Assembly: GCA_936450465.1 (NCBI GenBank)
Contig: OW388305.1
Span: 41,616,687-41,680,686, forward strand
DNA: 64,000 bases
Origin: Gibbula magus
Taxonomy: Eukaryota > Mollusca > Gastropoda > Trochida > Trochidae
Direction of reading: 5' to 3'
The translations under genes and the position numbers were made by a program. Below are positions 36,367 to 47,571 of the stretch, piece by piece; positions within the stretch are counted from its first letter, which is position 1; every line of letters starts with the position of its first letter. The notes beneath the pieces are model-generated. The model was not told the origin of the DNA. It worked only from the letters and a program-made list of their open reading frames with translations, and made no database searches.

Positions 36367-39300
36367 GTTGAGAGTGCTCTGTAGTTGAGTGTGATCTGTA
36401 GTTGAGTGTGCTCTGTAGTTGAGTGTGCTCTGTAGTTGAGTGTGCTCTGTAGTTGAGTGCGCTCTGTAGTTGAGTGTACTCTGTAGTTGAGTGTGCTCTG
36501 TAGTTGAGTGTGCTCTGTAGTTGAGTGTGCTCTGTAGTTGAGTGTACTCTGTAGTTGAGTGTGATCTGTAGTTGAGTGTGATCTGTAGTTGAGTGTGCTC
36601 TGTAGTTGAGTGTACTCTGTAGTTGAGTGTGCTCTGTAGTTGAGAGTGCTCTGTAGTTGAGTGTGATCTGTAGTTGAGTGTGCTCTGTAGTTGAGTGTGA
36701 TCTGTAGTTGAGTGTGCTCTGTAGTTGAGTGTGATCTGTAGTTGAGTGTGCTCTGTAGTTGAGTGTGCTCTGTAGTTGAGTGTGCTCTGTAGTTGAGTGT
36801 ACTCTGTAGTTGAGTGTGCTCTGTAGTTGAGTGTGCTCTGTAGTTGAGTGTGCGCTGTAGTTGAATGTGCTCTGTAGTTGAGTGTACTCTGTAGTTGAGT
36901 GTGCTCTGTAGTTGAGTGTGATCTGTAGTTGAGTGTGCTCTGTAGTTGAGTGTACTCTGTAGTTGAGTGTGCTCTGTAGTTGAGTGTGCTCTGTAGTTGA
37001 GTGTGCTCTGTAGTTGAGTGTGCTCTGTAGTTGAGTGTGATCTGTAGTTGAGTGTGATCTGTAGTTGAGTGTGCTCTGTAGTTGAGTGTGCTCTGTAGTT
37101 GAGTGTGCTCTGTAGTTGAGTGTGCTCTGTAGTTGAGTGTGATCTGTAGTTGAGTGTGCTCTGTAGTTGAGTGTGCTCTGTAGTTGAATGTGCTCTGTAG
37201 TTGAGTGTACTCTGTAGTTGAGTGTGCTCTGTAGTTGAGTGTGATCTGTAGTTGAGAGTGCTCTGTAGTTGAGTGTGCTCTGTAGTTGAGTGTACTCTGT
37301 AGTTGAGTGTGCTCTGTAGTTGAGTGTGCTCTGTAGTTGAGTGTGCTCTGTAGTTGAGAGTGCTCTGTAGTTGAGTGTGATCTGTAGTTGAGTGTGCTCT
37401 GTAGTTGAGTGTGATCTGTAGTTGAGTGTGATCTGTAGTTGAGTGTGATCTGTAGTTGAGTGTGCTCTGTAGTTGAGTGTGCTCTGTAGTTGAGTGTGCT
37501 CTGTAGTTGAGTGTGCTCTGTAGTTGAGTGTACTCTGTAGTTGAGTGTGATCTGTAGTTGAGTGTGCTCTGTAGTTGAGTGTGCTCTGTAATCGAGTGTG
37601 CTCTTTAGTTGAATGTGCTCTGTAGTTGAATGTACTCTGTAGTCGAGTGTGCTCTGTAGTTGAGTGTGCTCTTTAGTTGAATGTGCTCTGTAGTTGAATG
37701 TGCTCTGTAGTTGAGTGTGCTCTGTAGTTGAGTGTGATCTGTAGTTGAGTGTGCTCTGTAGTTGAGTGTGCTCTGTAGTTGAGTGTGCTCTGTAGTTGAG
37801 TGTGCTCTGTATTTGAGTGTGCTCAGTAGTTGAGTGTGCTCTGTAGTTGAGTGTGTTCTGTACTAGAGTGTGATCTGTAGTTGAGTGTGCTCTGTAGTTG
37901 AGTGTGCTCTTTAGTTGAATGTGCTCTGAAGTTGAGTGTGCTCTGTAGTTGAGTGTCCTCTGTAGTTGAGTGTGCTCTGTAGTTGAGTCTGCTCTGTAGT
38001 TGAGTGTGATCTGTAGTTGTGTGTGCTCTGTAGTTGAGTGTGATCTGTAGTTGAGTGTGCTCTGTAGTTGAGTGTGCTCTGTAGTTGAGTGTGATCTGTA
38101 GTTGAGTGTGCTCTGTAGTTGAGTGTGCTCTGTAGTTGAGTGTGCTCTGTAGTTGAGTGTGCTCTGTAGTTGGGTGTGCTCTGTAGTTGAGTGTGCTCTG
38201 TAGTTGAGTGTGCTCTGTAGTTGAGTGTGCTCTATAGTTGAGTGTGCTCTATAGTTGAGTGTTCTCTGTAGTTGAGTGTACTCTGTAGTTGAGTGTACTC
38301 TGTAGTTGAGTGTACTCTGTAGTTGAGTGTGCTCTGTAGTTGAGAGTGATCTGTAGTTGGATGTGCTCTGAAGTTGTGTGTGCTCTGTAGTTGAGAGTGA
38401 TCTGTAGTTGGATGTACTCTGTAGTCGAGTGTGCTCTGTAGTTGAGTGTGCTCTGTAGTTGAGTGTGCTCTGTATTTGAGTGTGCTCAGTAGTTGAGTGT
38501 GCTCTGTAGTTGAGTGTGTTCTGTACTAGAGTGTGATCTGTAGTTGAGTGTGCTCTGAAGTTGAGTGTGCTCTGTAGTTGAGTGTCCTCTGTAGTTGAGT
38601 GTGCTCTGTAGTTGAGTCTGCTCTGTAGTTGAGTGTGATCTGTAGTTGTGTGTGCTCTGTAGTTGAGTGTGCTCTGTAGTTGAGTGTGCTCTGTAGTTGA
38701 GTGTGCTCTATAGTTGAGTGTGCTCTAAAGTTGAGTGTTCTCTGTAGTTGAGTGTACTCTGTAGTTGAGTGTTCTCTGTAGTTGAGTGTGCTCTGTAGTT
38801 GAGTGTGCTCTGTAGCTGAGTCTGCTCTGTAGTTGAGTGTGCTCTGTAGTTGAGAGTGCTCTGTAGTTGAATGTGCTCTGTAGTTGAGTGTGCTCTGTAG
38901 TTGAGTGTGCTCTGTAGTTGAGAGTGATCTGTAGTTGGATGTGCTCTGAAGTTGTGTGTGGTCTGTAGTTGAGAGTGATCTGTAGTTGGATGTACTCTGT
39001 AGTCGAGTGTGCTCTGTAGTTGAGTGTGCTCTTTAGTTGAATGTGCTCTGTAGTTGAATGTGCTCTGTAGTTGAGTGTGCTCTGTAGTTGAGTGTGATCT
39101 GTAGTTGAGTGTGCTCTGTAGTTGAGTGTGCTCTGTAGTTGAGTGTGCTCTGTAGTTGAGTGTGCTCTGTATTTGAGTGTGCTCAGTAGTTGAGTGTGCT
39201 CTGTAGTTGAGTTTGTTCTGTACTAGAGTGTGATCTGTAGTTGAGTGTGCTCTGTAGTTGAGTGTGCTCTTTAGTTGAATGTGCTCTGAAGTTGAGTGTG

Positions 39301-40797
39301 CCCTGTAGTTGAGTGTGATCTGTAGTTGAGTGTACTCTGTAGTTGAGTGTGCTCTGTAGTTGAGTGTGCTCTATAGTTGAGTGTGATCTGTAGTTGAGTG
39401 TGCTCTGTAGTTGAGTGTGATCTGTAGTTGAGTGTACTCTGTAGTTGAGTGTACTCTATAGTTGAGTGTGCTCTGTAGTTGAGTGTGCTCTATAGTTGTG
39501 TGTGCTCTGTAATTGAGTGTGCTCTGTAGTTGTGTGTGCTCTGTAGTTGAGTGTGATCTGTAGTTGAGTGTGCTCTGTAGTTGTGTGTGCTCTGTAGTTG
39601 AGTGTGCTCTGTAGTTGCGTGTGCTCTGTAGTTGAGTGTGCTCTGTAGTTGAGTGTGCTCTGTAGTTGAGTGTGCTCTATAGTTGAGTGTGCTCTGTAGT
39701 TGAGTGTGCTCTGTAGTTGTGTGTGCTCTGTAGTTGAGTGTGCTCTGTAGTTGAGTGTGCTCTGTAGTTGAGTGTGCTCTGTAGTTGAGTGTGCTCTATA
39801 GTTGAGTGTGATCTGTAGTTGAGTGTGATCTGTAGTTGTGTGTGCTCTGTAGTTGTGTGTGCTCTGTAGTTGAGTGTGATCTGTAGTTGAGTGTGCTATG
39901 TAGTTGTGTGTGCTCTGTAGTTGAGTGTGATATGTAGTTGAGTGTGATCTGTAGTTGAGTGTGCTCTGTAGTTGAGTGTGCTCTGTAGTTGAGTGTGATC
40001 TGTAGTTGAGTGTACTCTGTAGTTGAGTGTGCTCTGTAGTTGAGTGTGCTCTGTAGTTGAGTGTGCTCTGTAGTTGAGTGTGCTCTGTAGTTGAGTGTGC
40101 TCTGTAGTTGAGTGTGCTCTGTAGTTGAGTGTGCTCTGTAGTTGAGTGTACTCTGTAGTTGAGTGTGATCTGTAGTTGAGTGTACTCTGTAGTTGAGTGT
40201 GATCTGTAGTTGAGTGTGATCTGTAGATGAGTGTGCTCTGTAGTTGGGTGTGCTCTGTAGTTGAGTGTGCTCTGTAGTTGAGTGTGCTCTGTAGTTGAGT
40301 GTGCTCTGTAGTTGAGTGTGCTCTGTAGTTGAGTGTGCTCTGTAGTTGAGTGTGCTCTGTTGTTGAGTGTGCTCTGTAGTTGAGTGTGCTCTGTAGTTGA
40401 GTGTGATCTGTAGTTGAGTGTGCTCTGTTGTTGAGTGTGCTCTGTAGTTGAGTGTGATCTGTAGTTGAGTGTGCTCTGTAGTTGAGTGTTCTCTGTAGTT
40501 GAGTGTTCTCTGTAGTTGAGTGTGCTCTGTAGTTGAGTGTGCTCTGTAGTTGAGTGTGCTCTGTAGTTGAGTGTGATCTGTAGTTGAGTGTGATCTGTAG
40601 TTGAGTGTGCTCTGTTGTTGAGTGTGCTCTGTAGTTGAGTGTGCTCTGTAGTTGAGTGTGCTCTGTAGTTGAGTGTGCTCTGTAGTTGAGTGTGATCTGT
40701 AGTTGAGTGTGCTCTGTTGTTGAGTGTGCTCTGTAGTTGAGTGTGCTCTGTAGTTGAGTGTGCTCTGTAGTTGAATGTGCTCTGTAGTTGAGTGTGC
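36367..40797. repeat. 17-bp minisatellite array 3 (orphan)
   Basis: About 260 copies of the same 17-bp unit. A marker block (TTTGAGTGTGCTCAGTAG with TTCTGTACTAGAG) recurs with GCTCAG at 37821, 38484 and 39181, spacings of 663 and 697 bp, exactly 39 and 41 units. No exon 1, donor or exon 2 is recognisable on either side. The minus strand is open in all three frames because the period is not a multiple of three. Confidence 0.95.
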
Positions 40798-41110
40798 ACA
40801 TACCCTTATATCTGTCATTTGAAATGGAAACAATATGGCTCGGACGTACTTAAAACGGAAGGGTGCTCCAGATCTTTGGACATGTCCAACGTTCTCCCCG
40901 TTCTGAATTGGATACAAACGTACTAAAAACGGGATTGTCGTACATCGAACGGAGCTGCCGTACTTCGAACGGAATTATCGTACTTCGATCTTACTAAGGA
41001 CGAGTGAGGACGTTTCGCAGTGGGCAAATCAATTGTAATAAGTTCGTGTACAGTTTCCACCCAGTCCGCACACTGGGGTAACTCGACCACATTACGCCCC
41101 CTTTAGTTTA

Positions 41111-41338
<228 letters not shown>

Positions 41339-41339
41339 T

Positions 41340-42758
41340 CAGATCGCGTGAGAAGCATATTATCTACAATTTATAATTTCAATTTGGTTCCTGTAAACAA
41401 CATTTCAGCCTTCTAGTGCTTTGTTCTGGAGAAGAAGACTGAGGCCTTTGTGGGGGTCACAATGTCACCAGATCGTTCTGGAGAAGAAGATGAAAATGGG
41501 TACTAGGCCTTTGCTTTGAGTAACCGAATCTGTAATTTATAAATCCCCATTGACCGAGGACTCTATCTAATAAATTTGAGTTCTCCAGAGCTCTTGGTTT
41601 TGATAAGAAGTCGAAAAAGCTAACAGTTTACGGACGGATGAACGGACTGACGCCATGCCATCGCATAATCCCGTTGAGTCTTTCAGGCTTGATGAGCTTA
41701 AATTCAACATTCGCGTCAGTCGGAGTTTGTTTATGTCTCAATCATTTACACAAAACACACTGAGATATTTGTTTCAATCTGTTTCACCAAGATCACATGA
41801 AGTTCAATTTATTGTAACTTTTATTACCCAATGTGCATGTTATTTAAATTAAGCTATGTATTACCCAGCATTAAAATATAGTTGACATTATTGAAGGCAA
41901 ACAATTACAGTATTGCATCTGAGTTTAGTGCCAATTCCCATAAACGTAGAGCTGATAAGGCTTTCATGTGACATGTTTATGAGGATTAACGTCGTTTAAT
42001 GATTTTACAGGGGTTAGGATATTTCGACGTTATTTCAAACTTAAGATTTATAGCCAGAAAAATCTACTCTGTTAAACCTTTCGTTTGAAATCTTATTTTA
42101 TTTCAAACTTAATTTTTGTTCAAAGATTTTCTGTAAATTCTGATGAAGTACAGCTGAAATAAGCTCTTTTATTTTATCATTGTCAGCTGTTGCTATGTTG
42201 ACAGAGTTTCATTTAAAGTTATTGTAATGTGTAAAGTTGTTTGTCCTGTTGGAATCATATTCATCGTTCTGTACATTTCAACTTGAAATTAAATTTAAAA
42301 CTAAGATTTTGTAATTTAGGATTTGGGGATCAGGGATTTTGACTCTTTTTTTAAGGCACCTTATAATAATAATTCCTATATTAACGAAGTTCATGGAATT
42401 CTATTTCATTTTGAAGCTCAAAGCTACTTTAAAGTGTTTAGTTGAAATGTTATAAACACTTTTTAATACTAGTCTAAAAGCATATCTGCGACGTGACATT
42501 TCTCAAATATAATCAAGTAGAATGGAGTCCAACTCGCATCCTCTCAACTCTCAACTTAGCAAGCACATAAATCATTACTCTAGTGGACCAAACAAAATAC
42601 TAGAGTATGGGTTAACAATCTAGTGATAGAACAATCTAGATACAGAACAACGTTTTAACTGGCGCTGCACTCTGACTGCCGGATGGAAAATGCACCAAAC
42701 GAATGTACCTTGTATTGCTGACAATAATGTGTTATTATTATCATCATTTTTTCTTTTA
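41340..42758. other. no gene recognised
   Basis: AT-rich sequence. A short segment TTCTGGAGAAGAAGA recurs at 41425 and 41477. No conserved frame or transposon end is seen. Confidence 0.5.
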
Positions 42759-43063
42759 GAGGTGTGGTGAGGTGAGTTGTTGTTTAACGCCGCTTTCAAG
42801 AGTATTTCACTTATATCGCGGCTGCTAGTATTATGGCAGGGAGAAAGCCCACAACGCCATGTGGCTATGAATTGCGGTGAAACCTGCGAGCATCGGCTTG
42901 AACTAGCGAACCATGGGTGGTACTACGCTGAAATTCAGTGAAGCATTGCACCCAAACCTTACTGCGTATGGAACAGTTCTCTACTGCAGACAAAGTTTCC
43001 GTGCCCCTGGCGGGATTCCGAACCCCGGACCTCTTGATCCGAAGCCGAACGCGCAAACCACCG
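42759..43063 (-). mobile_element. tRNA-derived SINE, nearly full length
   Basis: Reverse-strand copy of the 23406 family: tail (GTGAGGTGAG, TTTAACGCCGCTTTCAAGAG) at the low coordinate and a degraded tRNA head (GGGATTCCGAACCCCGG) at the high end. The B box is mutated. Confidence 0.88.
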
Positions 43064-43550
43064 GCATTTAAGAAGCTGGTATGATGATTGAGAACAATCC
43101 TGTGGGACATCAGCACATTAAAGTAAACTTCAGTGACTTCAAATCAAGGAAGATTTTGAAAGCAATCAATATTAAGCGCTTTAATCCTGTTCTGAATAGA
43201 GATCAAGACTATTATGTACCCCTAGCCTATCATGATCTAATTAAATCCAATCACAAGTAATCCTCAATCTGGCTTCCTTAGTATAATAATTGTCCATCAT
43301 CACAACTATTCATATATTTGTACATCAACCTAATTTCGTGTGTATACTCATTCTCTTTCGTTAACAATGTCGTTACAACCATGTACATCAAACCTAACAA
43401 TTGTTAAGCCATCATATACATAAATCCAATCACGCGTAAAACAAAATTACCAAAATTGTATATATTCTTCTGGTTGTCATGATAATGAATCATTTGCTTG
43501 ATAACGGTGCTAGTATCTGCATCGAAACGTCGCACCCAGAGCAATAAAGA

Positions 43551-43745
43551 GGTGCAATGCTACACTGAATTTCAGCGTAGTACCACCCATGGTTCGTAAG
43601 CCGTTGCTCTCAGGTTTCAGCGCAATGCATAGCCACATGGCGTTGCGGGCTTTCTCCCTGCAAAAATACTAGCAATAATACTAGCAGCCGTGATGTAAGT
43701 GAAATACTCTTGAAAGCGGCGTTAAACCCTAACTCACTCACTCAA
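43551..43745 (+). mobile_element. 5'-truncated SINE of the same family
   Basis: Starts inside the body (GTGCAATGCTACACTGAATT) and keeps the tail AAAGCGGCGTTAAACCCTAA ending in CTCACTCACTCA. Confidence 0.85.
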
Positions 43746-43782
43746 TATCAGCCAGTGAGGACACTGTATGCGCTAGTACCAG

Positions 43783-43975
43783 ACAACTTCCCTACACAAG
43801 GCATAACTCTTGCAGTATTTCCCTTGCTTTTCCGTGCTAAGATAGTGGATCGATGCACCTGAAATGCATAGTGGACCCCAATTTTCCGGCACAGATATCA
43901 TAGGGAAATACTGCAAGGCCTAAATCAGCCAGTAATGGAGAATGGCAAGAGTTATGACTTGCGTTTGGAAGTTGG
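43783..43975. mobile_element. foldback MITE, CTTCC-GCAAGG family
   Basis: Arms ACAACTTCCCTACACAAGGC and ATAACTCTTGCAGTATTTCC face GGAAATACTGCAAGG, GGCAAGAGTTATGACTTGCG and TTTGGAAGTTG. Related copies are at 46518, 51855, 57149 and 60781. Confidence 0.8.
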
Positions 43976-44404
43976 TACCAGAAGACGCAAACATTAGATG
44001 GTTCCATTGAAAGAAGTCAACGGATAATAGGCATGACTCGTGTGACTAATGGTCTAGTTTTACGTATATATCCATCACCAGAAATGTCAAACACAACAAA
44101 ACACATACATTGTAAACGAGTTTGTATTTTGCCAAGAACTCTACTCGCTATTTGCAAAGACATGGACTGGTTGATGAATGCCCTAATCGAACTCGATCAT
44201 TTGAGGAGTTATCTCCCCTTGTGTCGTCTCTTTCAGCTGACCACTCTGTACAGTGACCATCACCTGCAAATTAAAATGTTTATTAATTCATATTTTGTTT
44301 CTGTTTCCTTGTCAAATATCAGACAAAACAGAAAAGATACTGCAATGTCTCATTCTGGAAAGGAACAGTCTAAATACATTGAGATCGACTGTTCTATAAT
44401 TTTG

Positions 44405-44772
44405 TTAAAGGGGCAGTAGCAAGTTTTTTCGCTGAAATAAGTCGATGAAATGTATTTGAAAAATAATGTCTCCAATAGTAAAATACCCTTCCCTCTTCGG
44501 AAAATCAAGTTAAAAAATTAGTGTACATGGTTCCTTCAAGCAATTGGAATCGAAATTGTCATTCGAAATAATAAACTGTGTTCACAATAAAATGGCCGCC
44601 ATGCATGTTTTTCTTTATACGCGATACCGTTATTACCACTAAGGATAATTGGTTTGTGTAAGAGATGGTTTACGTATACCCTCTAAAGTAAATATAAATG
44701 ACATAAACTATCATTATAAATGGGAAATTTTAAAAAATGAAATTTGCAAAAAACGTGCTACTGCCCCTTTAA
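44405..44772. mobile_element. TTAA-flanked MITE, AAAGGGGCAGTAGC family, copy 1
   Basis: Begins TTAAAGGGGCAGTAGCAAG and ends CGTGCTACTGCCCCTTTAA: inverted ends flanked by or including TTAA, as in piggyBac- or Kolobok-type elements. The interior AAGTCGATGAAATGTATTTG is shared with the copies at 51306, 54103 and 50348. Confidence 0.85.
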
Positions 44773-45104
44773 TACGACAGTAAAACATTATAAAAATATA
44801 TGGATCTAAATCTATTTAGATTGGTATAACAACAGCCTATGTAAAACACAAGACATGACATGTAAATATTTTGCACATTTCATCTATACAGTTTTGATAA
44901 AGAATCAAGAACAAAAACTTAAATATTCAATATAACCAAAAGTAAAAACCAGGAGTCGCCTTTGAGAAACTGTTATTGAGATAAACATTTTGCCCGTCAC
45001 TTAAAGGCCCGTTCACGATACGATTTGTGCTTACAACTTGTAGTAATTATAACCAACTTTAGTTGCACCGTGAGAACAGCCAAGTCGTATCGACTTACCA
45101 TATC

Positions 45105-45760
45105 AATCAATCAATCAACTTTATTACACCGAAAGTTTACAAATACATGTAAAGCATAACGGGATTAACAAGTACAAAATATTTACAAAAGGAGTGAAAG
45201 TGATCGTTCTTCCAGCCATTACATTAATTTACAGTGGAAAGAATACATATAATAAATTTACATAGATTTCTTAATTGTGTTACATTGTTAGTTTTGAAAA
45301 GTTGAGACAGTTTGTAAAAGTTGGGTGCAACAGTATAATATTTCTTGAGATATATATTTCTATGTGTAATAAATAATTGACATTCAAATAAATAATGAAA
45401 TTCGTCACCAATAGTATTACAAGATATACAAATTCGATCATTATGATTAATATTTTTCCATCGGCCAGTTTCAATTGGTAATTTATGGTTTGATGTTCTA
45501 AATTTTATTAAAGCAGAAAACATTTTAGGACTTAATTTTCTTTGTAACCATGATATAGTGCAGGTAGATTGTAAACAAGAGTACATATTTCCTTTATTTG
45601 ATGTCATCATTGTTTCATAAATAGATTGCAGGGATTGATCGTGTAGACGTAGTTTTGTGGAATTTTTAAACCAAGAATGGGAGACAGTATTCTGATTAAG
45701 CCAAATGTTGGAAAAGCCGATTTACATACAATTTGTGTGATATTGCAGGTTGATACTAAG
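45105..45760 (-). pseudogene. LINE (non-LTR retrotransposon) 3' fragment, ORF2 C-terminus
   Basis: Read on the minus strand, an open frame from about 45710 to 45224 encodes the C-terminal region of a non-LTR reverse-transcriptase polyprotein. Recognisable features are a tryptophan-rich start (WLNQNTVSHSWFKN), LRLHDQSLQSIYE, then ALIKFRTSNHKLPIETGRW and a zinc-binding-like CISCNTIGDEFHYLFEC (Cys-x2-Cys-x7-His-x4-Cys). This end is typical of LINE ORF2 proteins in invertebrates. It ends at a stop near 45224, and the 3' UTR runs to a TTGA/ATTG tail at 45105. The catalytic reverse-transcriptase domain and the 5' end are absent, so this is a dead-on-arrival copy. Confidence 0.8.
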
Positions 45761-46144
45761 ATAAGATAAGATTTGTTTGTATTATCTTGAGGAAAATTAA
45801 CATAACATCTAATACAGTTCCCCAGTATTGAAAAACATAAAACAGCCATACAAACAATATAAACATCATACACTTGTGTAAATTGATCATAAAAATAATT
45901 CCAGCAATAAAAGGTATATACTACTCAGAACAAAAGACTGACGAAACCTGTTTGTTCTACTAATCGGCATACGCAGTCGGCGTCCAGAGGGCAGTGAAGA
46001 ATAGTCCGAGAAGGTATTAAAATAGTTAAGTCAGGTAAAATTGTATATGCATTTTATGTTAGTTGCTGTTCATAAAGAACTGCCGATGCTTTCAATCCAA
46101 CAGAGGTTAGGATCGAAAATTCGAACGGGGTAAACATTTTATGA

Positions 46145-46192
46145 GAGGTGGGGTGAGGTGAGTTGGGGTTTAACGCCGCTTTCAAGAGTATA
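46145..46192 (-). mobile_element. SINE tail fragment
   Basis: Only the 3' end of the 23406 SINE family is present (GGTGAGGTGAG, TTTAACGCCGCTTTCAAGAG). Confidence 0.75.
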
Positions 46193-46362
46193 ACCCCCGT
46201 GGGAAGAGAATGACTTACAATAGGAAGTCAAATAATTTTTAAGCGGTGTTAAAAGTTTTAGAGCGTTTATTTTATTTTAAACAGACAGGTTTCCAAAGTA
46301 CTCAAATTAAATGTTACCACACTACAAGTTGTAACTACAAATCGCACGGTGTGAACGGGCCT

Positions 46363-46517
46363 GCAATTTGAATTTTAGAAAAAGAAATTTCAAACAATAG
46401 AGATATTTTGCCATAGACTATTTGTACATTTTGCAAACTTGAGCTATCACCCGTGGCAGTATTACATTGGGATAGTATAATTGACCATGTGTAAAACAAA
46501 TCTCAAAACATCCCAGC
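46363..46517. other. no feature recognised
   Basis: Short AT-rich stretch between insertions; nothing was seen in it. Confidence 0.4.
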
Positions 46518-46674
46518 CCACAACTTCCCAATGCAAGGCATAACTCTTGTCAGTCTCCATTACTGGCTGATTTAGGCCTTCACTGCCTCGACACAAGAAA
46601 GCGAGGGAAATACCGCAAGAGTTAAATCAGCCAGTAATGCAGACTGGCAAGAGTTATGCCTTGCGTTGCCCAGC
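46518..46674. mobile_element. foldback MITE, CTTCC-GCAAGG family
   Basis: CAACTTCCCAATGCAAGGCA, TAACTCTTGTCAGTCTCCAT and TACTGGCTGATTTAGGCC face TTAAATCAGCCAGTAATGCA and GACTGGCAAGAGTTATGCCT with TGCG. Confidence 0.82.
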
Positions 46675-47169
46675 CCAAAGTAATCCCTTCGATGAAATGA
46701 AAATACGCCATGCTACTTTAGCTCAACTTGATTCTGGACGCGATACGTTCTATCTTTTGTTGTATAACACTCACCCAGTCTTCAATCTCGTCAGCGGGAT
46801 CGCTCACGCAGAAGAGTCTATCTGAAATAGGTAGAAATAACTATGTATGTATTAAGTATATAACGACAATTCGTGAAATTTCTCGAAGTATTTCACTGTT
46901 CTCTGTTGAAAATAAATTGCATGTAATTAAAGAGTTACAATCTTGCATCTCTCTTCATAGTTACATATTTCCAATTGGTATTAATCTCTGTATTTTCCGT
47001 TTATATCCGTCCACTGAAAAAATATTGAGATACATGTATAATGCAAAATATGATGGATGATGGTTATTTTCTTTGAAGTATATGCAAATATGTCACAGGT
47101 CAAAATACCATGACACATGATGTACGAGCGATTTAGTAGATTAAGAGATTAAAGAAACATGTTTTTCTT

Positions 47170-47245
47170 GAGAACAACTTCTTTATTTTGAACAAACACG
47201 ACGTTTCGGAGTATATGCCTACTCCTTCGTGAAGAACTAAGCCTA
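47170..47245 (-). repeat. dispersed repeat with hammerhead-like hairpin
   Basis: On the minus strand GGAGTA-GGCA-TATACTCC is followed by GAAACGTCG, with an AATAAAGAAG end downstream. Relatives at 61985-62055 (minus) and 62985-63060 (plus) keep CTGATGA before the same stem. The CTGATGA-stem-GAAAC order is that of a hammerhead ribozyme core, but no single copy here is certainly complete. Confidence 0.4.
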
Positions 47246-47454
47246 CACTCCAAAAGGTCGTGTGTGTTCACAATAAAACAAAAGTCGTGTATGTTCACAA
47301 TAAAGAAATTATTGTCAAGAAAATCTTGTTTTCTTATAAATTCCATAAATGTCCACTTCTTAATGTTCTTCAAACACTTGAGATTTGCAATAAGGTACAG
47401 TTTTACCCTAAACTAATATTTTTAAACCATGGGTCCTACATTGTACGACCGAAC

Positions 47455-47571
47455 ACCTGGATCCATATTTTCGAAGTTCTCTTAGCGCTAAGATAGTCGT
47501 AAGTGCCATACATTAACATTGCCTTACGACTATCTTAGCGCTAAGATAGCTTCGAAAATATGGGCCCAGGT
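47455..47571. mobile_element. palindromic MITE
   Basis: ACCTGGATCCATATTTTCGA and CTTAGCGCTAAGATAGTCGT face ACGACTATCTTAGCGCTAAG and TCGAAAATATGGGCCCAGGT. The arms are over 40 bp and nearly perfect. Confidence 0.85.

Larger units (their letters stand above)
45005..46362. mobile_element. inverted-repeat element split by LINE and SINE fragments
   Basis: GGCCCGTTCACGATACGATT with TTACAACTTGTAGT at the left faces ACTACAAGTTGTAACTAC with CACGGTGTGAACGGGCC at the right. The interior holds the LINE 3' end (45105-45760) and a SINE tail fragment (46145), so it appears to be a nest of insertions. Confidence 0.6.

Noticed and set aside
39456..40917. Very long minus-strand open frames (up to 447 codons) in array 3, with a 17-residue repeat such as STLNYRAHSTTEHTQLQ
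   Set aside because: The 17-bp period is not a multiple of three, so each frame cycles through the same 51 bases. None of the three minus-strand registers has a stop, so all frames are open at once. The frames overlap one another, start and stop at array edges and occur in intronic arrays too; there is no independent coding evidence.
44033..44419. 128-codon plus-strand open frame
   Set aside because: No recognisable domain; its 3' end runs into the inverted end of a MITE, and it lies next to another MITE. Not enough support for a gene.
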